A DNA stretch of 60,988 bases from an uncultured Erwinia sp. GTDB lineage: Bacteria > Pseudomonadota > Gammaproteobacteria > Enterobacterales > Enterobacteriaceae. Position 1 is the first letter of the stretch, and the number at the start of each line of letters is the position of its first letter. The position numbers and the translations under genes are program-made. Positions 9,962 through 18,849 of the stretch are shown one piece after another. The notes beneath the pieces were generated by a model that saw only the letters and a program-made list of their open reading frames with translations, did no database searches and had not been told where the DNA came from. Location: the NCBI GenBank assembly GCA_913775305.1, contig CAJYIY010000122.1, positions 1 to 60,988 on the forward strand, given 5' to 3'.

Positions 9962-10006
9962 GGTTAACCTCCGGATCGTGGCGGCACCGGCCGCCACAGT
10001 GAGTGA

Positions 10007-10657
10007 TTACAGGGCAATCGGGAAAAGGGCACCGAGCACCATCGCCCCGAGAATCGCCCCGCCGGTAATCGGTTTACCCCAAAGGTAAAACAGCAGTGAA
10101 CCCACCAGTGAACCCAGACCAATCGGTATCGATGCGCTCATCGCGGAGAGGATAATCAACGGCCCGAGGAAGCGGCCAGAGGTGTTTCCCGCGCCCATCA
10201 TCACATCCGCTCCGTAGGTGGAATCACTGTTATTTATGGTGAATTTACGAGCCAGAATAATGAGGTAGCCCACCGCCAGCCCAAGGACCAGTCCGGTCGC
10301 CAGTGAAGCAGCAAAGTTAGCCACCGGAAAGATAAACCCGGCCCCCAGCAACAGCGCTGGCACGCCCAGGCCAATACCGGTCTGAATTGCGCCGCCGATA
10401 TCAAGGATGCCAACCAGCGATCCCTCGATGATGCGGGCAAACAGGAAGCTGGCACCGAAGGCCGCGACCGCGCCATAAACGCCGGTTTCCATTCCTGAAC
10501 GCAGCATGGAAACAAAGGCCACTTCGTTAAAGGCACCCAGGCCATAGACGTAATACATATGCGTACCGGCAAACACCCCGGCAGAGAGCAGACCGACAAA
10601 GATCGGGAATGACCAGTCGTCGTACCAGAATCCGCGTTTTGACTCTTCCATTTCCAT
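10007..10657 (-). CDS. DUF4310-family multi-pass membrane protein
   Basis: This 216-residue protein of unknown function has hydrophobic segments near residues 15-38, 59-77, 98-134 (probably two), 162-193 and 198-214, about six or seven membrane passes. The short charged N terminus (MEMEESKRG) is probably cytoplasmic. It is separated by 7 bp from the DUF4311 gene and lies between that gene and the catabolic enzymes. Its position where a sugar permease would normally be suggests it is one half of a transporter. That is inference; no transport motif is recognised. Confidence 0.75.
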   Translation of the reverse strand: MEMEESKRGFWYDDWSFPIFVGLLSAGVFAGTHMYYVYGLGAFNEVAFVSMLRSGMETGVYGAVAAFGASFLFARIIEGSLVGILDIGGAIQTGIGLGVPALLLGAGFIFPVANFAASLATGLVLGLAVGYLIILARKFTINNSDSTYGADVMMGAGNTSGRFLGPLIILSAMSASIPIGLGSLVGSLLFYLWGKPITGGAILGAMVLGALFPIAL

Positions 10658-10664
10658 CGTCCTC

Positions 10665-11441
10665 TTATTTGCCGCTCAGGGAGTTGTGGATCATCTCCAG
10701 CCAGCCCGGTACGCCGAGCTGGAAGGATTCCAGCATCTTCATATCGAAACCGCGGAAGAAACCACTCATCACAAACAGCAGCACAATGGCGGCCATCATC
10801 ACTTTGGTAACGCGGTTCCAGCCCGCCTCCTCGACCCCCTTACCGATCAGGATGCCCAGTACCAGGCCCGGTACGGCATTGCCCATGATCAGCTGCGCGA
10901 GGCCCCCAAAGATGGTGGCCCAGAAACCTGATTTCTTACCGGCATCGATCGCTGCCAGCCAGAAAATTACCGGCATCACGGTATTCACCAGCAGATTGGC
11001 TGCCGGAACCAGCACCTTAACCGCCGTCACCTGGAGCGCAGCGGGAACCGCTGAGGCGGTGGAATTGAGAAATGCCACGACGATCATGCCGATGAGGCCG
11101 CAGGCGATCGCCATCTTTTTCGGATTGTGCAGAGTTTCCGCAACGTTACGGTTCTTCACCATCAGTGCGGCGGCCCCCCAGTTGGGGATAATGCGATGGT
11201 CAACGTCCTGGGTAAACGATCCTGCGGCGACCGATGACGCCCAGGCGTTAAAGAAGAAGCCCAGTCCGAACGAAAAGTGTGAAGCCGGATCGCCTTCACA
11301 GGAGTTCAGTTCACCCAGTGTACGAAATGCGCCCATTCCCTGAGACGTCGGAGCATGAAACATACGGGCAGCACCGGCACCCACGCCGACCCCAACCAGC
11401 CCGCCGATAATCAGCGATTTAAATAAAATGATTAAAAACAT
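10665..11441 (-). CDS. DUF4311-family multi-pass membrane protein
   Basis: This 258-residue protein of unknown function starts with a glycine-rich hydrophobic stretch (IIGGLVGVGVGAGAARMF). Hydrophobic stretches follow around residues 55-75, 112-132, 138-165, 170-200 and 215-235. A soluble-looking loop between the first two carries GELNSCEGDPASHF, with a possible ligand-binding Cys/His/Asp cluster. It is the probable partner of DUF4310, and the two could form a two-subunit permease. There is no resemblance I can see to PTS EIIC, ABC or MFS proteins. Confidence 0.75.
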   Translation of the reverse strand: MFLIILFKSLIIGGLVGVGVGAGAARMFHAPTSQGMGAFRTLGELNSCEGDPASHFSFGLGFFFNAWASSVAAGSFTQDVDHRIIPNWGAAALMVKNRNVAETLHNPKKMAIACGLIGMIVVAFLNSTASAVPAALQVTAVKVLVPAANLLVNTVMPVIFWLAAIDAGKKSGFWATIFGGLAQLIMGNAVPGLVLGILIGKGVEEAGWNRVTKVMMAAIVLLFVMSGFFRGFDMKMLESFQLGVPGWLEMIHNSLSGK

Positions 11442-11474
11442 CAGCTTATCCTTTAATTTTATTGCCTAACGTTT

Positions 11475-11774
11475 TTAGCTTGTCTGAGAAAACACCACCT
11501 GCCCGACATCAATAACCGAGACATTGACGACAATCGCCAGTTCGACGCGGTAGAGGCGTCGTTCGCGAGCAAGGAAGAAGAACAGAAACTTCTCGGTTTT
11601 GACGCGCTCCGTGGCCCGCAGTACCTGAACGTTAACCGGTTCAATGCGCAGCAGGATTTTGTTGGTGGATTTCAGTACCGTGTTTTGTACCCGGCTGAGG
11701 GCATCAGCAAAGGCCTTGCCTTTGCTGTCGCCCTGACCGCTGACGCTCACCGTGGTGGTGAATTGCTCTTTCAT
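11475..11774 (-). CDS. DUF4312-family small soluble protein
   Basis: This 99-residue protein is predicted to be soluble, with alternating strands and one helix (FTTTVSVSGQ, then FADALSRVQNTVLK). A strand ladder at the C terminus ends VSVIDVGQVVF. Its ATG overlaps the stop of the SFCGS gene by one base (TGATG), so the two are translated together, perhaps in fixed ratio. Function is unknown; a cytoplasmic accessory subunit of the DUF4310/4311 membrane pair is one possibility. Confidence 0.72.
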   Translation of the reverse strand: MKEQFTTTVSVSGQGDSKGKAFADALSRVQNTVLKSTNKILLRIEPVNVQVLRATERVKTEKFLFFFLARERRLYRVELAIVVNVSVIDVGQVVFSQTS

Positions 11775-12133
11775 CAGCCGTGCTTCTTCTGCCAGGCCAG
11801 AACCAGACGCTCACCCAGCTCTTCTTTATCCATAAAGCCGAAGCCCAGCACGTTCGCACCTTCGTTGATGGCGGTGACGCCTTCATCAACGGAGCGCATG
11901 CCGTATTTTGCTTTGTAACCATATTTGGTCTGGGCGGTAATCGCCCCGGCACCGCCGCTGCCGCAGAAAGAGATACCGAAGGTGGCATTTTCGGCCTTCA
12001 TTACGTCACCGAGCTTCATATCCGCCGCAACGCCCGGCACAACAATGGCTTTACCCCCGGCTTTCTCTACGCCTGCGGCGACTTTCTGGCCTTTACCTAA
12101 ACGATCGCCGATCACGACAATAATTTGAGACAT
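11774..12133 (-). CDS. Glycine-rich SFCGS-family protein
   Basis: This is a 119-residue soluble protein. The N terminus SQIIVVIGDRLGKGQKVAAG looks like a Rossmann-type first strand and glycine turn. Around residue 55 is the family motif GISFCGSGGAGAITAQTKYG, with a conserved cysteine. Start ATG 12133 is preferred over a longer in-frame form because AAGGA sits just upstream and family members begin here. A cysteine in a small alpha/beta protein beside membrane proteins recalls a phosphotransferase EIIB, but the sequence is not a recognisable EIIB. Function is unknown. Confidence 0.75.
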   Translation of the reverse strand: MSQIIVVIGDRLGKGQKVAAGVEKAGGKAIVVPGVAADMKLGDVMKAENATFGISFCGSGGAGAITAQTKYGYKAKYGMRSVDEGVTAINEGANVLGFGFMDKEELGERLVLAWQKKHG

Positions 12134-12177
12134 GCTGTCATCCTTCTTCTCTGATTGGTTTTTTCGCTGCCGAACGG

Positions 12178-12528
12178 TCAGCGGGTCTGAGCGCATCGGG
12201 CATTCTCTTTCGCCACTTCAAAGTGGACGGAGAGAAGCCAGGCTTCCTCTTTGGGCAGGTTGCCAAACAGATCCACCACCTGCTGCGCCAGCGCCATCGA
12301 CTCTGCTGAAATATCTTCAAACAGCTCTGCGTCCACCTCCGGCAGTGGTTCACCGGTCAGCGAGCGGAGCGCCATGGCCCTGACGTGGGAGGTCAGCATC
12401 TGCTGCTGTACGGCATCCGGCATGATGGCTCTTTCTGCAAACAGTCTGGCAATCTTCGCCATCACCTGTTCAGCCAGAGCCTGAATCTCTTCGCTGTGTT
12501 CTGTGGCCGTCAACGTTCCATTACTCAC
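12178..12528 (-). CDS. Stand-alone PRD (PTS regulation domain) protein, first gene of the operon
   Basis: This is a 116-residue protein made essentially of one PRD domain, with candidate phospho-accepting histidines in LTSHVRAMALR and LLSVHFEVAKEN. It has no DNA- or RNA-binding domain, so it probably senses PTS phosphorylation and modulates either the large regulator or the transporter. GTG 12528 is chosen because GGAG lies six bases upstream. The longer in-frame ATG at 12630 lacks such a site and adds 34 residues outside the domain. It is the promoter-proximal gene of the operon. Confidence 0.75.
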   Translation of the reverse strand: MSNGTLTATEHSEEIQALAEQVMAKIARLFAERAIMPDAVQQQMLTSHVRAMALRSLTGEPLPEVDAELFEDISAESMALAQQVVDLFGNLPKEEAWLLSVHFEVAKENARCAQTR

Positions 12529-12823
12529 ATCGTTCTCCTGTGTTACGTTTTGGCGAATACCAGAAACCGGGTTGCTGATGTGATTAAAGTACTGCTGGCG
12601 GGGGGCTCTGTGGAGAACGACTTTTTCCACTTCGAAACGGAAATATTGGCGACAGGAGCGATCTCACTCGCAAAAATGTGACGCGCTGGGTTGACCATGT
12701 CAGTTTGACTGGCATGGTGCAGCCAGAGGGAAATGCGGCCTGTTCCGGGGGTTAACGCAATAAAAACAACGCTATCGTGAGACGGAAAGAAAAACGGAAG
12801 AGGAAAGAACGGGTAGCGGAGAA
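12529..12823 (-). promoter_or_regulatory. Upstream regulatory region of the catabolic operon
   Basis: This 295-bp gene-free stretch between cybC and the PRD gene holds the likely operon promoter. Visible elements are a near-perfect 25-bp inverted repeat (12694-12718) and an AAAAATGTGA at 12672-12681 that matches only one half of a CRP site. There is also a polypurine tract (12780-12810). I see no convincing sigma-54 -24/-12 element, unlike the known dga operon of Salmonella, and no certain sigma-70 hexamers. Confidence 0.45.
12694..12718. promoter_or_regulatory. Inverted repeat, candidate operator
   Basis: ACCATGTCAG - TTTGA - CTGGCATGGT has 10-base arms with a single G/T wobble and a five-base centre. 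It lies about 165 bp upstream of the first operon gene. Size and symmetry suit a dimeric regulator such as the PRD/HTH protein encoded at 4860-6770. Confidence 0.45.
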
Positions 12824-12846
12824 ACGGGCCCGCTGAGGGGCCCGGT
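12824..12846 (-). terminator. Rho-independent terminator of cybC
   Basis: On the minus strand CGGGCCC and GGGCCCG pair around a short CTCAGC loop and are followed by TTTCTCC. The hairpin begins a few bases after the cybC stop. Confidence 0.65.
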
Positions 12847-12851
12847 GGTGA

Positions 12852-13238
12852 TTAGCGGAATTTCTTGTGGCCTTCGTCACGGGTTGCGGCAAACTTCTTC
12901 GCCTCTTCCCTGGCTCCGGCTAAATCACCGGCATTTGCCAGTTTCAGGCTGGTATCAATCTGGCCAATCAACTTATCCATCTGGGCATGATAGTCCCTGA
13001 CTTCTGGACTGTCGGCGGGCTGGCCATCAAGTTTGTCCGGGGTATGAGTTTTCGCATCACTGGCGGCGGTGCGCATATCACTTAAGGCGCGTACCATCTC
13101 GGCCTTATTATCGGTTTTCTCTACCGTCCGAAGGGCACCCTTCAGCACGTCCATGTCGCCTTCAAGATCCTGTGCCAGCAGTGGGGAGGCGGCGCACAAC
13201 AGGGCAGAACTCAACATTGCAATCAGTATTTTACGCAT
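12852..13238 (-). CDS. cybC: Soluble cytochrome b562
   Basis: This is a periplasmic four-helix-bundle haem b protein of uncertain electron-transfer role. The 128-residue precursor has a signal peptide (MRKILIAMLSSALLCAASPL, cleaved near LAQ-D). The mature chain carries the two haem ligands: Met in DLEGDMDVL and His in the C-terminal DEGHKKFR. ATG 13238 gives the normal signal peptide; an upstream in-frame start adds seven residues without benefit. Its neighbour pmbA is the same as in E. coli. Confidence 0.93.
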   Translation of the reverse strand: MRKILIAMLSSALLCAASPLLAQDLEGDMDVLKGALRTVEKTDNKAEMVRALSDMRTAASDAKTHTPDKLDGQPADSPEVRDYHAQMDKLIGQIDTSLKLANAGDLAGAREEAKKFAATRDEGHKKFR

Positions 13239-13323
13239 ATCCGATCCTGTTTTTATCAATGGATATCAAGCTGCAAAAAGGTGACCTTGCAGTCACCTGT
13301 TATAGTACGCCTCAACGGTGAGA

Positions 13324-14664
13324 TTATTGTCCAGCAATATTCATTTCCGGCAGCAAAACCGAGCCGCACTGAATATTGCTGCGGGTTTCAATGTCGCTGC
13401 CAACGCTCACCATATTACGCCACATCTCTTTCAGGTTACCGGCAATGGTAATTTCACTGACCGGATACTGGATCACACCGTTTTCTACCCAGAACCCGGA
13501 CGCTCCGCGCGAGTAGTCACCGGTGATCCCGCTCACGCCCTGCCCCATCAGTTCGGTGACCACCAGACCGGTACCGAGCTGCCTGAGCATCTGTTCAAAA
13601 CTGTGGCCCTGGCCGGCAATACGCCAGTTGTGGATCCCTCCGGCATGGCCGGTGCTTTGCAGCCCCAGCTTACGCGCAGAGTAGCTGGTCAGCAGCCAGG
13701 TTTGCAGAACGCCATCCCTGATAATCTCGCGCTGGCGAGTGCGGATGCCCTCACTGTCGAACGGCGTGGAGGCCAGGCCTTTCAGCAGATGCGGCTGTTC
13801 TTCGATGGTCAGCCATTCCGGCAGGATCTGCTGGCCGAGAGAGTCCAGCAGGAAAGTGGATTTGCGATAAACGCTGCCGCCGCTGATGGCTCCCACCAGG
13901 TGTCCGAACAGGCCGGTCGCCACTTCAGCGGCAAACAGCACCGGTGCTTTCATGGTGGAAAGCTTACGCGGTGACAGCCGCGACAGCGTGCGTCGGGCGC
14001 ACTCTTCACCCACCGACTCCGGTGAATTCAGATCGGTTATTGCCCGTCCAATTGTGTAGGCATAATCGCGCTCCATTCCGCCGTTCTCCTCCGCAATAAC
14101 GCAGCTGGAGAGGGAGTGGCGGCTGGAGCAGTAGCCCTGCAGCATGCCGTGACTGTTGCCAAATACCTTGATCCCTACGTGGCTGTTAAAGCTGCCACCT
14201 TCGGTGTTGGTGATACGTTTATCGACATTCAGTGAGGCCTGTTCCGCCCGAGCAGCCAGTTCAATGGCGCGATCCGCATCGATCTCGGCGGGATGGAACA
14301 GATCCAGATCCGGGGCATCAAACGCCAGCAGATCGCGATCGGCAACGCCAGCATACGGATCCGGCGAGGTGAAGCGGGCGATATCAATCGCCGCCTGTAC
14401 GGTGCGCTTAATCGCTTCCGGGCTGAGATCGGTCGATGAGGCGCTGCCTTTGCAGTTCTGATGATAAACGGTAATGCCCAGCGCACCGTCGCTGTTAAAT
14501 TCGACGTTTTCAACTTCACCATAGCGCGTGCTCACGCTGATGCCGGTCGTTTTGCTGACGGCGACTTCCGCCCCATCAGAACCGGCTTTTGCCAGTTCGA
14601 GCGCCGTTGCGACCGCCTGTTCAAGGATTTTTCGCTGTTCTGCAACCTGGGAGAGTAATTTCAT
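13324..14664 (-). CDS. pmbA: Metalloprotease subunit PmbA/TldE
   Basis: PmbA (TldE) partners TldD in a heterodimeric protease needed for microcin B17 maturation and CcdA turnover. The 446 residues match the E. coli protein (450) along their length, with conserved blocks [12 protein letters not shown] and [15 protein letters not shown]. The C-terminal block runs from [11 protein letters not shown] to [10 protein letters not shown]. The active-site zinc motif is in TldD, not here, as expected. Divergent darP lies 186 bp upstream, the common enteric pairing. Confidence 0.96.
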   Translation of the reverse strand: MKLLSQVAEQRKILEQAVATALELAKAGSDGAEVAVSKTTGISVSTRYGEVENVEFNSDGALGITVYHQNCKGSASSTDLSPEAIKRTVQAAIDIARFTSPDPYAGVADRDLLAFDAPDLDLFHPAEIDADRAIELAARAEQASLNVDKRITNTEGGSFNSHVGIKVFGNSHGMLQGYCSSRHSLSSCVIAEENGGMERDYAYTIGRAITDLNSPESVGEECARRTLSRLSPRKLSTMKAPVLFAAEVATGLFGHLVGAISGGSVYRKSTFLLDSLGQQILPEWLTIEEQPHLLKGLASTPFDSEGIRTRQREIIRDGVLQTWLLTSYSARKLGLQSTGHAGGIHNWRIAGQGHSFEQMLRQLGTGLVVTELMGQGVSGITGDYSRGASGFWVENGVIQYPVSEITIAGNLKEMWRNMVSVGSDIETRSNIQCGSVLLPEMNIAGQ

Positions 14665-14850
14665 CGACCTGCCGTATAATTAACAGTGCGGTTTTACCGT
14701 GGCCTAACTCGTTCATATTCTGAGTGTTAAACCATCGACCTGGCCGCGCATGGGTGATAAGGGTTAATTTGAGTCTAACAGACTCAGAGAACAATTTCGC
14801 AGTAGCCGACGTTTCCTGATAGCATTAGCCTCTTTTTCTGGAGCCTAACC

Positions 14851-15393
14851 ATGACCAAGCAGCCTGAAGACTGGCTCGATGACGTACCCGATAACGAAGA
14901 AGAAGAAGACGAAGAGATTATCTGGGTCAGTAAAAGTGAAATTAAACGCGATGCCGAAGCGCTGAAACGCCTGGGCGCCGAGCTGGTAGAACTGGGGAAA
15001 AATTCCCTGGACCGTATCCCGCTGGATGAGGATCTGCGTGCCGCCATTGAGCTGGCGCAGAAAATCAAAAAAGAGGGCCGTCGTCGTCAGCTGCAGCTGA
15101 TCGGTAAGATGCTGCGCTCGCGTGATGAAGAACCGATCCGCACCGCGCTGGATAAGCTGAAAAACCGCCATAACCAGCAGGTGGCGCTGTTCCACAAGCT
15201 GGAAGTGCTGCGCGATCGCCTGGTTGAGCAGGGTGATGAAGCCGTCCCGGATGTGCTGAATCTGTATCCGCATGCCGACCGTCAGCAGCTGCGCACGATG
15301 ATTCGCAATGCGCAGAAAGAGAAAGCGGATAACAAGCCGCCGAAAGCCTATCGTCAAATCTTCCAGTATTTACGCGAGCTGGCCGAAGCCTGA
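14851..15393 (+). CDS. darP: Ribosome biogenesis factor DarP (YjgA)
   Basis: DarP associates with late 50S subunit precursors and promotes maturation of the peptidyl-transferase centre. The 180-residue protein is the DUF615 family at usual length (183 in E. coli). It has a strongly acidic N terminus ([17 protein letters not shown]) followed by the helical [15 protein letters not shown] region and a C-terminal [12 protein letters not shown]. It has its own promoter region, shared with the divergent pmbA. Confidence 0.95.
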   Translation: MTKQPEDWLDDVPDNEEEEDEEIIWVSKSEIKRDAEALKRLGAELVELGKNSLDRIPLDEDLRAAIELAQKIKKEGRRRQLQLIGKMLRSRDEEPIRTALDKLKNRHNQQVALFHKLEVLRDRLVEQGDEAVPDVLNLYPHADRQQLRTMIRNAQKEKADNKPPKAYRQIFQYLRELAEA

Positions 15394-15400
15394 CCGGCAC

Positions 15401-15430
15401 GGACAGGGCAGCAAATCTTGCGCCCTGTCC
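15401..15430. terminator. Hairpin between convergent darP and mpl
   Basis: GGACAGGGC and GCCCTGTCC make a perfect 9-bp stem enclosing a 12-base loop, seven bases after the darP stop. The T-tract is weak on both sides; it is probably a shared stop for the convergent genes. Confidence 0.5.
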
Positions 15431-15473
15431 CGATCTTCCTCAGCGTTAACGCCTGCCGCCGAAGACGCGTTTA

Positions 15474-16838
15474 CTACTTTTCCGCTTTAGCCAGACGATC
15501 CAGCAGCTTCTGGTGAATGCCGCCGAATCCGCCGTTGCTCATCACCAGGATATAGTCGCCCGGCTGGGCTTTTTTGGCAATCATCTCAACCAGCGTATCC
15601 ACATCCGCACTCCACTGAGCGGGCTGCACGCAGGCTTCCGCGACTTCAACCACCTGCCAGGGAATGTGATGCGGCTGGTACAGGAAGACTTCGTCGGCAC
15701 GGCCCAGTGCTGGTGCCAGATCGTCCTTGCTGATGCCCATTTTCATGGTGTTGGAGCGCGGTTCCAGCACGGCCAGGATCCGTGCGGTGCCACCGACTTT
15801 GCTGCGCAGCGCCGCCAGCGTAGCGAGGATCGCCGTTGGGTGATGGGCAAAGTCGTCATAGACTTTAATACCGTTGCTCTCACCGCGCAGCTCCAGGCGG
15901 CGGCGGGCATTAATAAAGTCGTTAAGCGCACGACCGGCATCCTCCGGCTTCACCCCGACGTGACGCGCAGCCGCAATCGCCATCATGCCGTTGTGCATGT
16001 TGTGTTCGCCCACCAGCGACCAGTTCACCTCAGCAACACGCTCACCGTCCAGATACACCTCCCAGTGGGAGGCATCCGGCGTCAGTTTCTTCACCTGCCA
16101 GTGCCCGTTGTCGCCGACGATCTCCTGCTCACTCCAGCAGCCCATTGCCATCACCTGCTTCAGGTTCGCATCGTGCTCCGGCAGGATGATTTTCCCCTGA
16201 CCCGGCACAATCCGCACCAAATGATGGAACTGCTTCTGAATCGCCCGCAAATCGTCAAAGATATCCGCGTGATCGAACTCAAGGTTATTGAGGATCAGCG
16301 TACGCGGGCAGTAGTGAACAAATTTGGAACGCTTGTCAAAAAATGCACAGTCGTACTCGTCCGCTTCAATGACAAAAAATGGGCTTTTTCCTAAATTTGC
16401 CGAGACGTCGAAATTGCCCGGTACGCCCCCAATGACAAAGCCCGGTTCATAGCCGCAGGCCTGTAAAATCCACGCGGCCATGCCTGCCGTAGTGGTTTTG
16501 CCGTGCGTGCCTGCCACGGCGATCACCCAGCGGTCGCGCAGGACAAAATCGTGCAGCCACTGCGGCCCGGAAAGGTAAGGAATGTTACGCTCCAGCACGG
16601 CTTCGACACAGGGATTACCCCGGCTCATCGCGTTGCCGATGATCACCAGATCCGGTGCCGGATCGAGTTGGGATGCATCATAACCTTGAATTAAATCAAT
16701 GCCCTGCTTCTCCAGCAGCGTGCTCATTGGCGGGTAGACATTAGCATCTGAGCCGGTGACGTCGTGTCCCAGCGAACGTGCCAGCATCGCCAGGCCGCCC
16801 ATGAAGGTGCCACAGATACCGAGGATGTGAATACGCAT
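15474..16838 (-). CDS. mpl: UDP-MurNAc:L-Ala-gamma-D-Glu-mDAP ligase, Mpl
   Basis: Mpl joins recycled murein tripeptide to UDP-MurNAc in the cytoplasm, the key ATP-dependent step of peptidoglycan recycling. The 454-residue Mur-ligase has the N-terminal Rossmann turn [13 protein letters not shown], the P-loop [14 protein letters not shown] near residue 108, and the C-terminal [10 protein letters not shown] block. ATG 16838 gives [10 protein letters not shown], the family start. The reading frame stays open far upstream but that extension overlaps fbp and has no homology. Confidence 0.96.
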   Translation of the reverse strand: MRIHILGICGTFMGGLAMLARSLGHDVTGSDANVYPPMSTLLEKQGIDLIQGYDASQLDPAPDLVIIGNAMSRGNPCVEAVLERNIPYLSGPQWLHDFVLRDRWVIAVAGTHGKTTTAGMAAWILQACGYEPGFVIGGVPGNFDVSANLGKSPFFVIEADEYDCAFFDKRSKFVHYCPRTLILNNLEFDHADIFDDLRAIQKQFHHLVRIVPGQGKIILPEHDANLKQVMAMGCWSEQEIVGDNGHWQVKKLTPDASHWEVYLDGERVAEVNWSLVGEHNMHNGMMAIAAARHVGVKPEDAGRALNDFINARRRLELRGESNGIKVYDDFAHHPTAILATLAALRSKVGGTARILAVLEPRSNTMKMGISKDDLAPALGRADEVFLYQPHHIPWQVVEVAEACVQPAQWSADVDTLVEMIAKKAQPGDYILVMSNGGFGGIHQKLLDRLAKAEK

Positions 16839-17004
16839 AAAGGGTCTGTTCCTTAAAAGTTCGTCGCACAGTGTAACGCCCCCATCGTGCGGAAGAAACG
16901 GATTTACCCTATGTTCTTTACCGTTCAATCGGCTAAACTGCGTACGCATACGTCGCAGTTTGGAAAACAGGCTGCCACTCAACCGCAGATTCAGGGATTG
17001 TGTT

Positions 17005-18003
17005 ATGAAAACGTTAGGCGAATTTATCGTCGAGAAGCAACACGACTTTCCACATGCAACGGGTGAACTGACCTCATTGATCTCCGCGATCAAGCTGGGT
17101 GCAAAAATCATCCACCGTGATATCAACAAGGCCGGCCTGGTTGATATTCTTGGCGCAAGCGGCGCTGAAAATGTGCAGGGCGAGCAGCAAATGAAGCTCG
17201 ATCTGTACGCGAATGAAAAACTGAAAGCCGCGCTGAAGGCCAGGGGTATCGTTGCCGGTATCGCCTCTGAAGAAGAAGACGAAATCGTTATCTTCGAGGG
17301 TGTGGAAAACGGCAAATACGTCGTTTTAATGGACCCCCTCGACGGTTCTTCAAACATTGATGTCAACGTTTCCGTTGGCACCATCTTCTCCATTTACCGC
17401 CGTATTACCCCTCCCGGTACGCCGGTAACAGAAGAAGACTTCCTGCAGCCGGGCAGCCAGCAGGTTGCCGCGGGCTATGTGGTTTACGGTTCGTCCACCA
17501 TGCTGGTGTACACCACCGGCTATGGCGTTCACGCCTTTACCTACGATCCGTCACTGGGTGTGTTCTGCCTCAGCGCGGAAAAAATGACCTTCCCGGAGAA
17601 GGGCTACACCTACTCCATTAACGAAGGTAACTATATTAAATTCCCGCAGGGCGTGAAGAAATACCTCAAGTTCTGTCAGGAAGAGGATTTAGCAACTCAC
17701 CGTCCTTACACCTCACGCTACATCGGTTCTCTGGTAGCGGACTTCCACCGTAACCTGCTGAAGGGTGGCATTTATCTCTATCCCAGCACGGCCAGCCATC
17801 CGAAAGGAAAACTGCGACTGCTGTATGAATGCAACCCGATGGCGTTTCTCGCCGAACAGGCGGGCGGCAAAGCCAGCGACGGTAAAAACCGTATTCTTGA
17901 CCTGGTACCGGAAACGCTGCACCAGCGTTCACCCTTCTTCGTCGGCAACGATCATATGGTAGAAGATACCGAGCGTTTCCTGCGTGAATTCCCGGATAAC
18001 TAA
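17005..18003 (+). CDS. fbp: Class I fructose-1,6-bisphosphatase
   Basis: This enzyme hydrolyses fructose-1,6-bisphosphate to fructose-6-phosphate, the committed step of gluconeogenesis. The 332-residue protein contains the metal-binding motif [17 protein letters not shown] near residue 110 and the [19 protein letters not shown] active-site region. ATG 17005 gives the E. coli start [12 protein letters not shown]. The divergent mpl gene is about 166 bp upstream. Confidence 0.98.
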   Translation: MKTLGEFIVEKQHDFPHATGELTSLISAIKLGAKIIHRDINKAGLVDILGASGAENVQGEQQMKLDLYANEKLKAALKARGIVAGIASEEEDEIVIFEGVENGKYVVLMDPLDGSSNIDVNVSVGTIFSIYRRITPPGTPVTEEDFLQPGSQQVAAGYVVYGSSTMLVYTTGYGVHAFTYDPSLGVFCLSAEKMTFPEKGYTYSINEGNYIKFPQGVKKYLKFCQEEDLATHRPYTSRYIGSLVADFHRNLLKGGIYLYPSTASHPKGKLRLLYECNPMAFLAEQAGGKASDGKNRILDLVPETLHQRSPFFVGNDHMVEDTERFLREFPDN

Positions 18004-18011
18004 CGGTTAAT

Positions 18012-18043
18012 CAGGGCGGTCATCTGGCCGCCCTGTTCTTTTT
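18012..18043 (+). terminator. Rho-independent terminator of fbp
   Basis: CAGGGCGG (18012-18019) and CCGCCCTG (18028-18035) form an 8-bp GC-rich stem followed by TTCTTTTTTT, nine bases after the stop codon. Confidence 0.85.
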
Positions 18044-18252
18044 TTATCCGCTATGCCGGATAACCTTTAACCCTGCCACGTCCCGCCTCATCACAACGTT
18101 GGGGATCCCCGTGAATCGCGCTGCCGGTCGCCGGTTCAGAAGAGTCTGCTATCGCTCCGGTGTCGTCTGAAACGCTGAAAAAGGGCAGGACTTTAGATTT
18201 GACCTGGCTATAATAGCCAGCACTCAACCTACTATGATTTAAGGAACTCAGA

Positions 18253-18783
18253 ATGAGCCTGAACCATGTACCAGCGGGCAAAGACCTGCCAGAAGATATC
18301 TACGTTGTTATTGAGATCCCGGCTAACGCCTCACCGATCAAATACGAAGTAGATAAAGAGTCTGGCGCTCTGTTCGTTGACCGCTTTATGGCGACAGCAA
18401 TGTTCTATCCGTGCAACTACGGTTACATCAACAACACTCTGTCTCTGGATGGGGACCCGGTTGACGTGCTGGTACCAACGCCTTATCCGCTGCAGCCGGG
18501 CTCAGTGATCCGCTGCCGTCCGGTTGGCGTGCTGAAAATGACCGACGAGTCTGGCGAAGATGCCAAACTGGTCGCGGTACCACACAGCAAACTGACCAAA
18601 GAATACGATCACATTAAAGATGTGAACGACCTGCCTGAGCTGCTGCGCGGCCAGATCACCCACTTCTTCGAGCAGTACAAAGCGCTGGAAAAAGGCAAAT
18701 GGGTTAAAGTGGAAGGCTGGGAAGATGCTGCTGCGGCTAAAGCAGAAATCATCTCCTCTTTCGAGCGTGCTGCTAAGCAGTAA
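18253..18783 (+). CDS. ppa: Inorganic pyrophosphatase
   Basis: This essential cytoplasmic enzyme hydrolyses pyrophosphate and so drives biosynthetic reactions forward. The 176-residue family I protein has the signature DGDPVDVLV around residue 66, preceded by [13 protein letters not shown], and the metal/substrate contacts [15 protein letters not shown] near residue 21. Length and wording equal E. coli Ppa. TAAGGA precedes the ATG, and a strong terminator follows. Confidence 0.98.
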   Translation: MSLNHVPAGKDLPEDIYVVIEIPANASPIKYEVDKESGALFVDRFMATAMFYPCNYGYINNTLSLDGDPVDVLVPTPYPLQPGSVIRCRPVGVLKMTDESGEDAKLVAVPHSKLTKEYDHIKDVNDLPELLRGQITHFFEQYKALEKGKWVKVEGWEDAAAAKAEIISSFERAAKQ

Positions 18784-18800
18784 TTGCCACACGCTTGATA

Positions 18801-18835
18801 AAAAAACACCGCTCACTGAGCGGTGTTTTTGTTTT
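18801..18835. terminator. Bidirectional terminator between ppa and ytfP
   Basis: AAAAAA precedes CACCGCTCA - C - TGAGCGGTG, which is followed by TTTTTGTTTT. The perfect 9-bp stem has A and T tracts on opposite sides, so it can serve ppa (+) and ytfP (-). Confidence 0.88.
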
Positions 18836-18849
18836 CACTGTCAGGCCGG

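Noticed and set aside
12672..12681. CRP site upstream of the catabolic operon
   Set aside because: AAAAATGTGA matches just one half; the other half lacks TCACA at the right spacing.
16839..17393. N-terminal extension of mpl in the same open frame
   Set aside because: It overlaps the fbp start on the other strand, lacks homology, and the conserved Mur-ligase N terminus begins at 16838.
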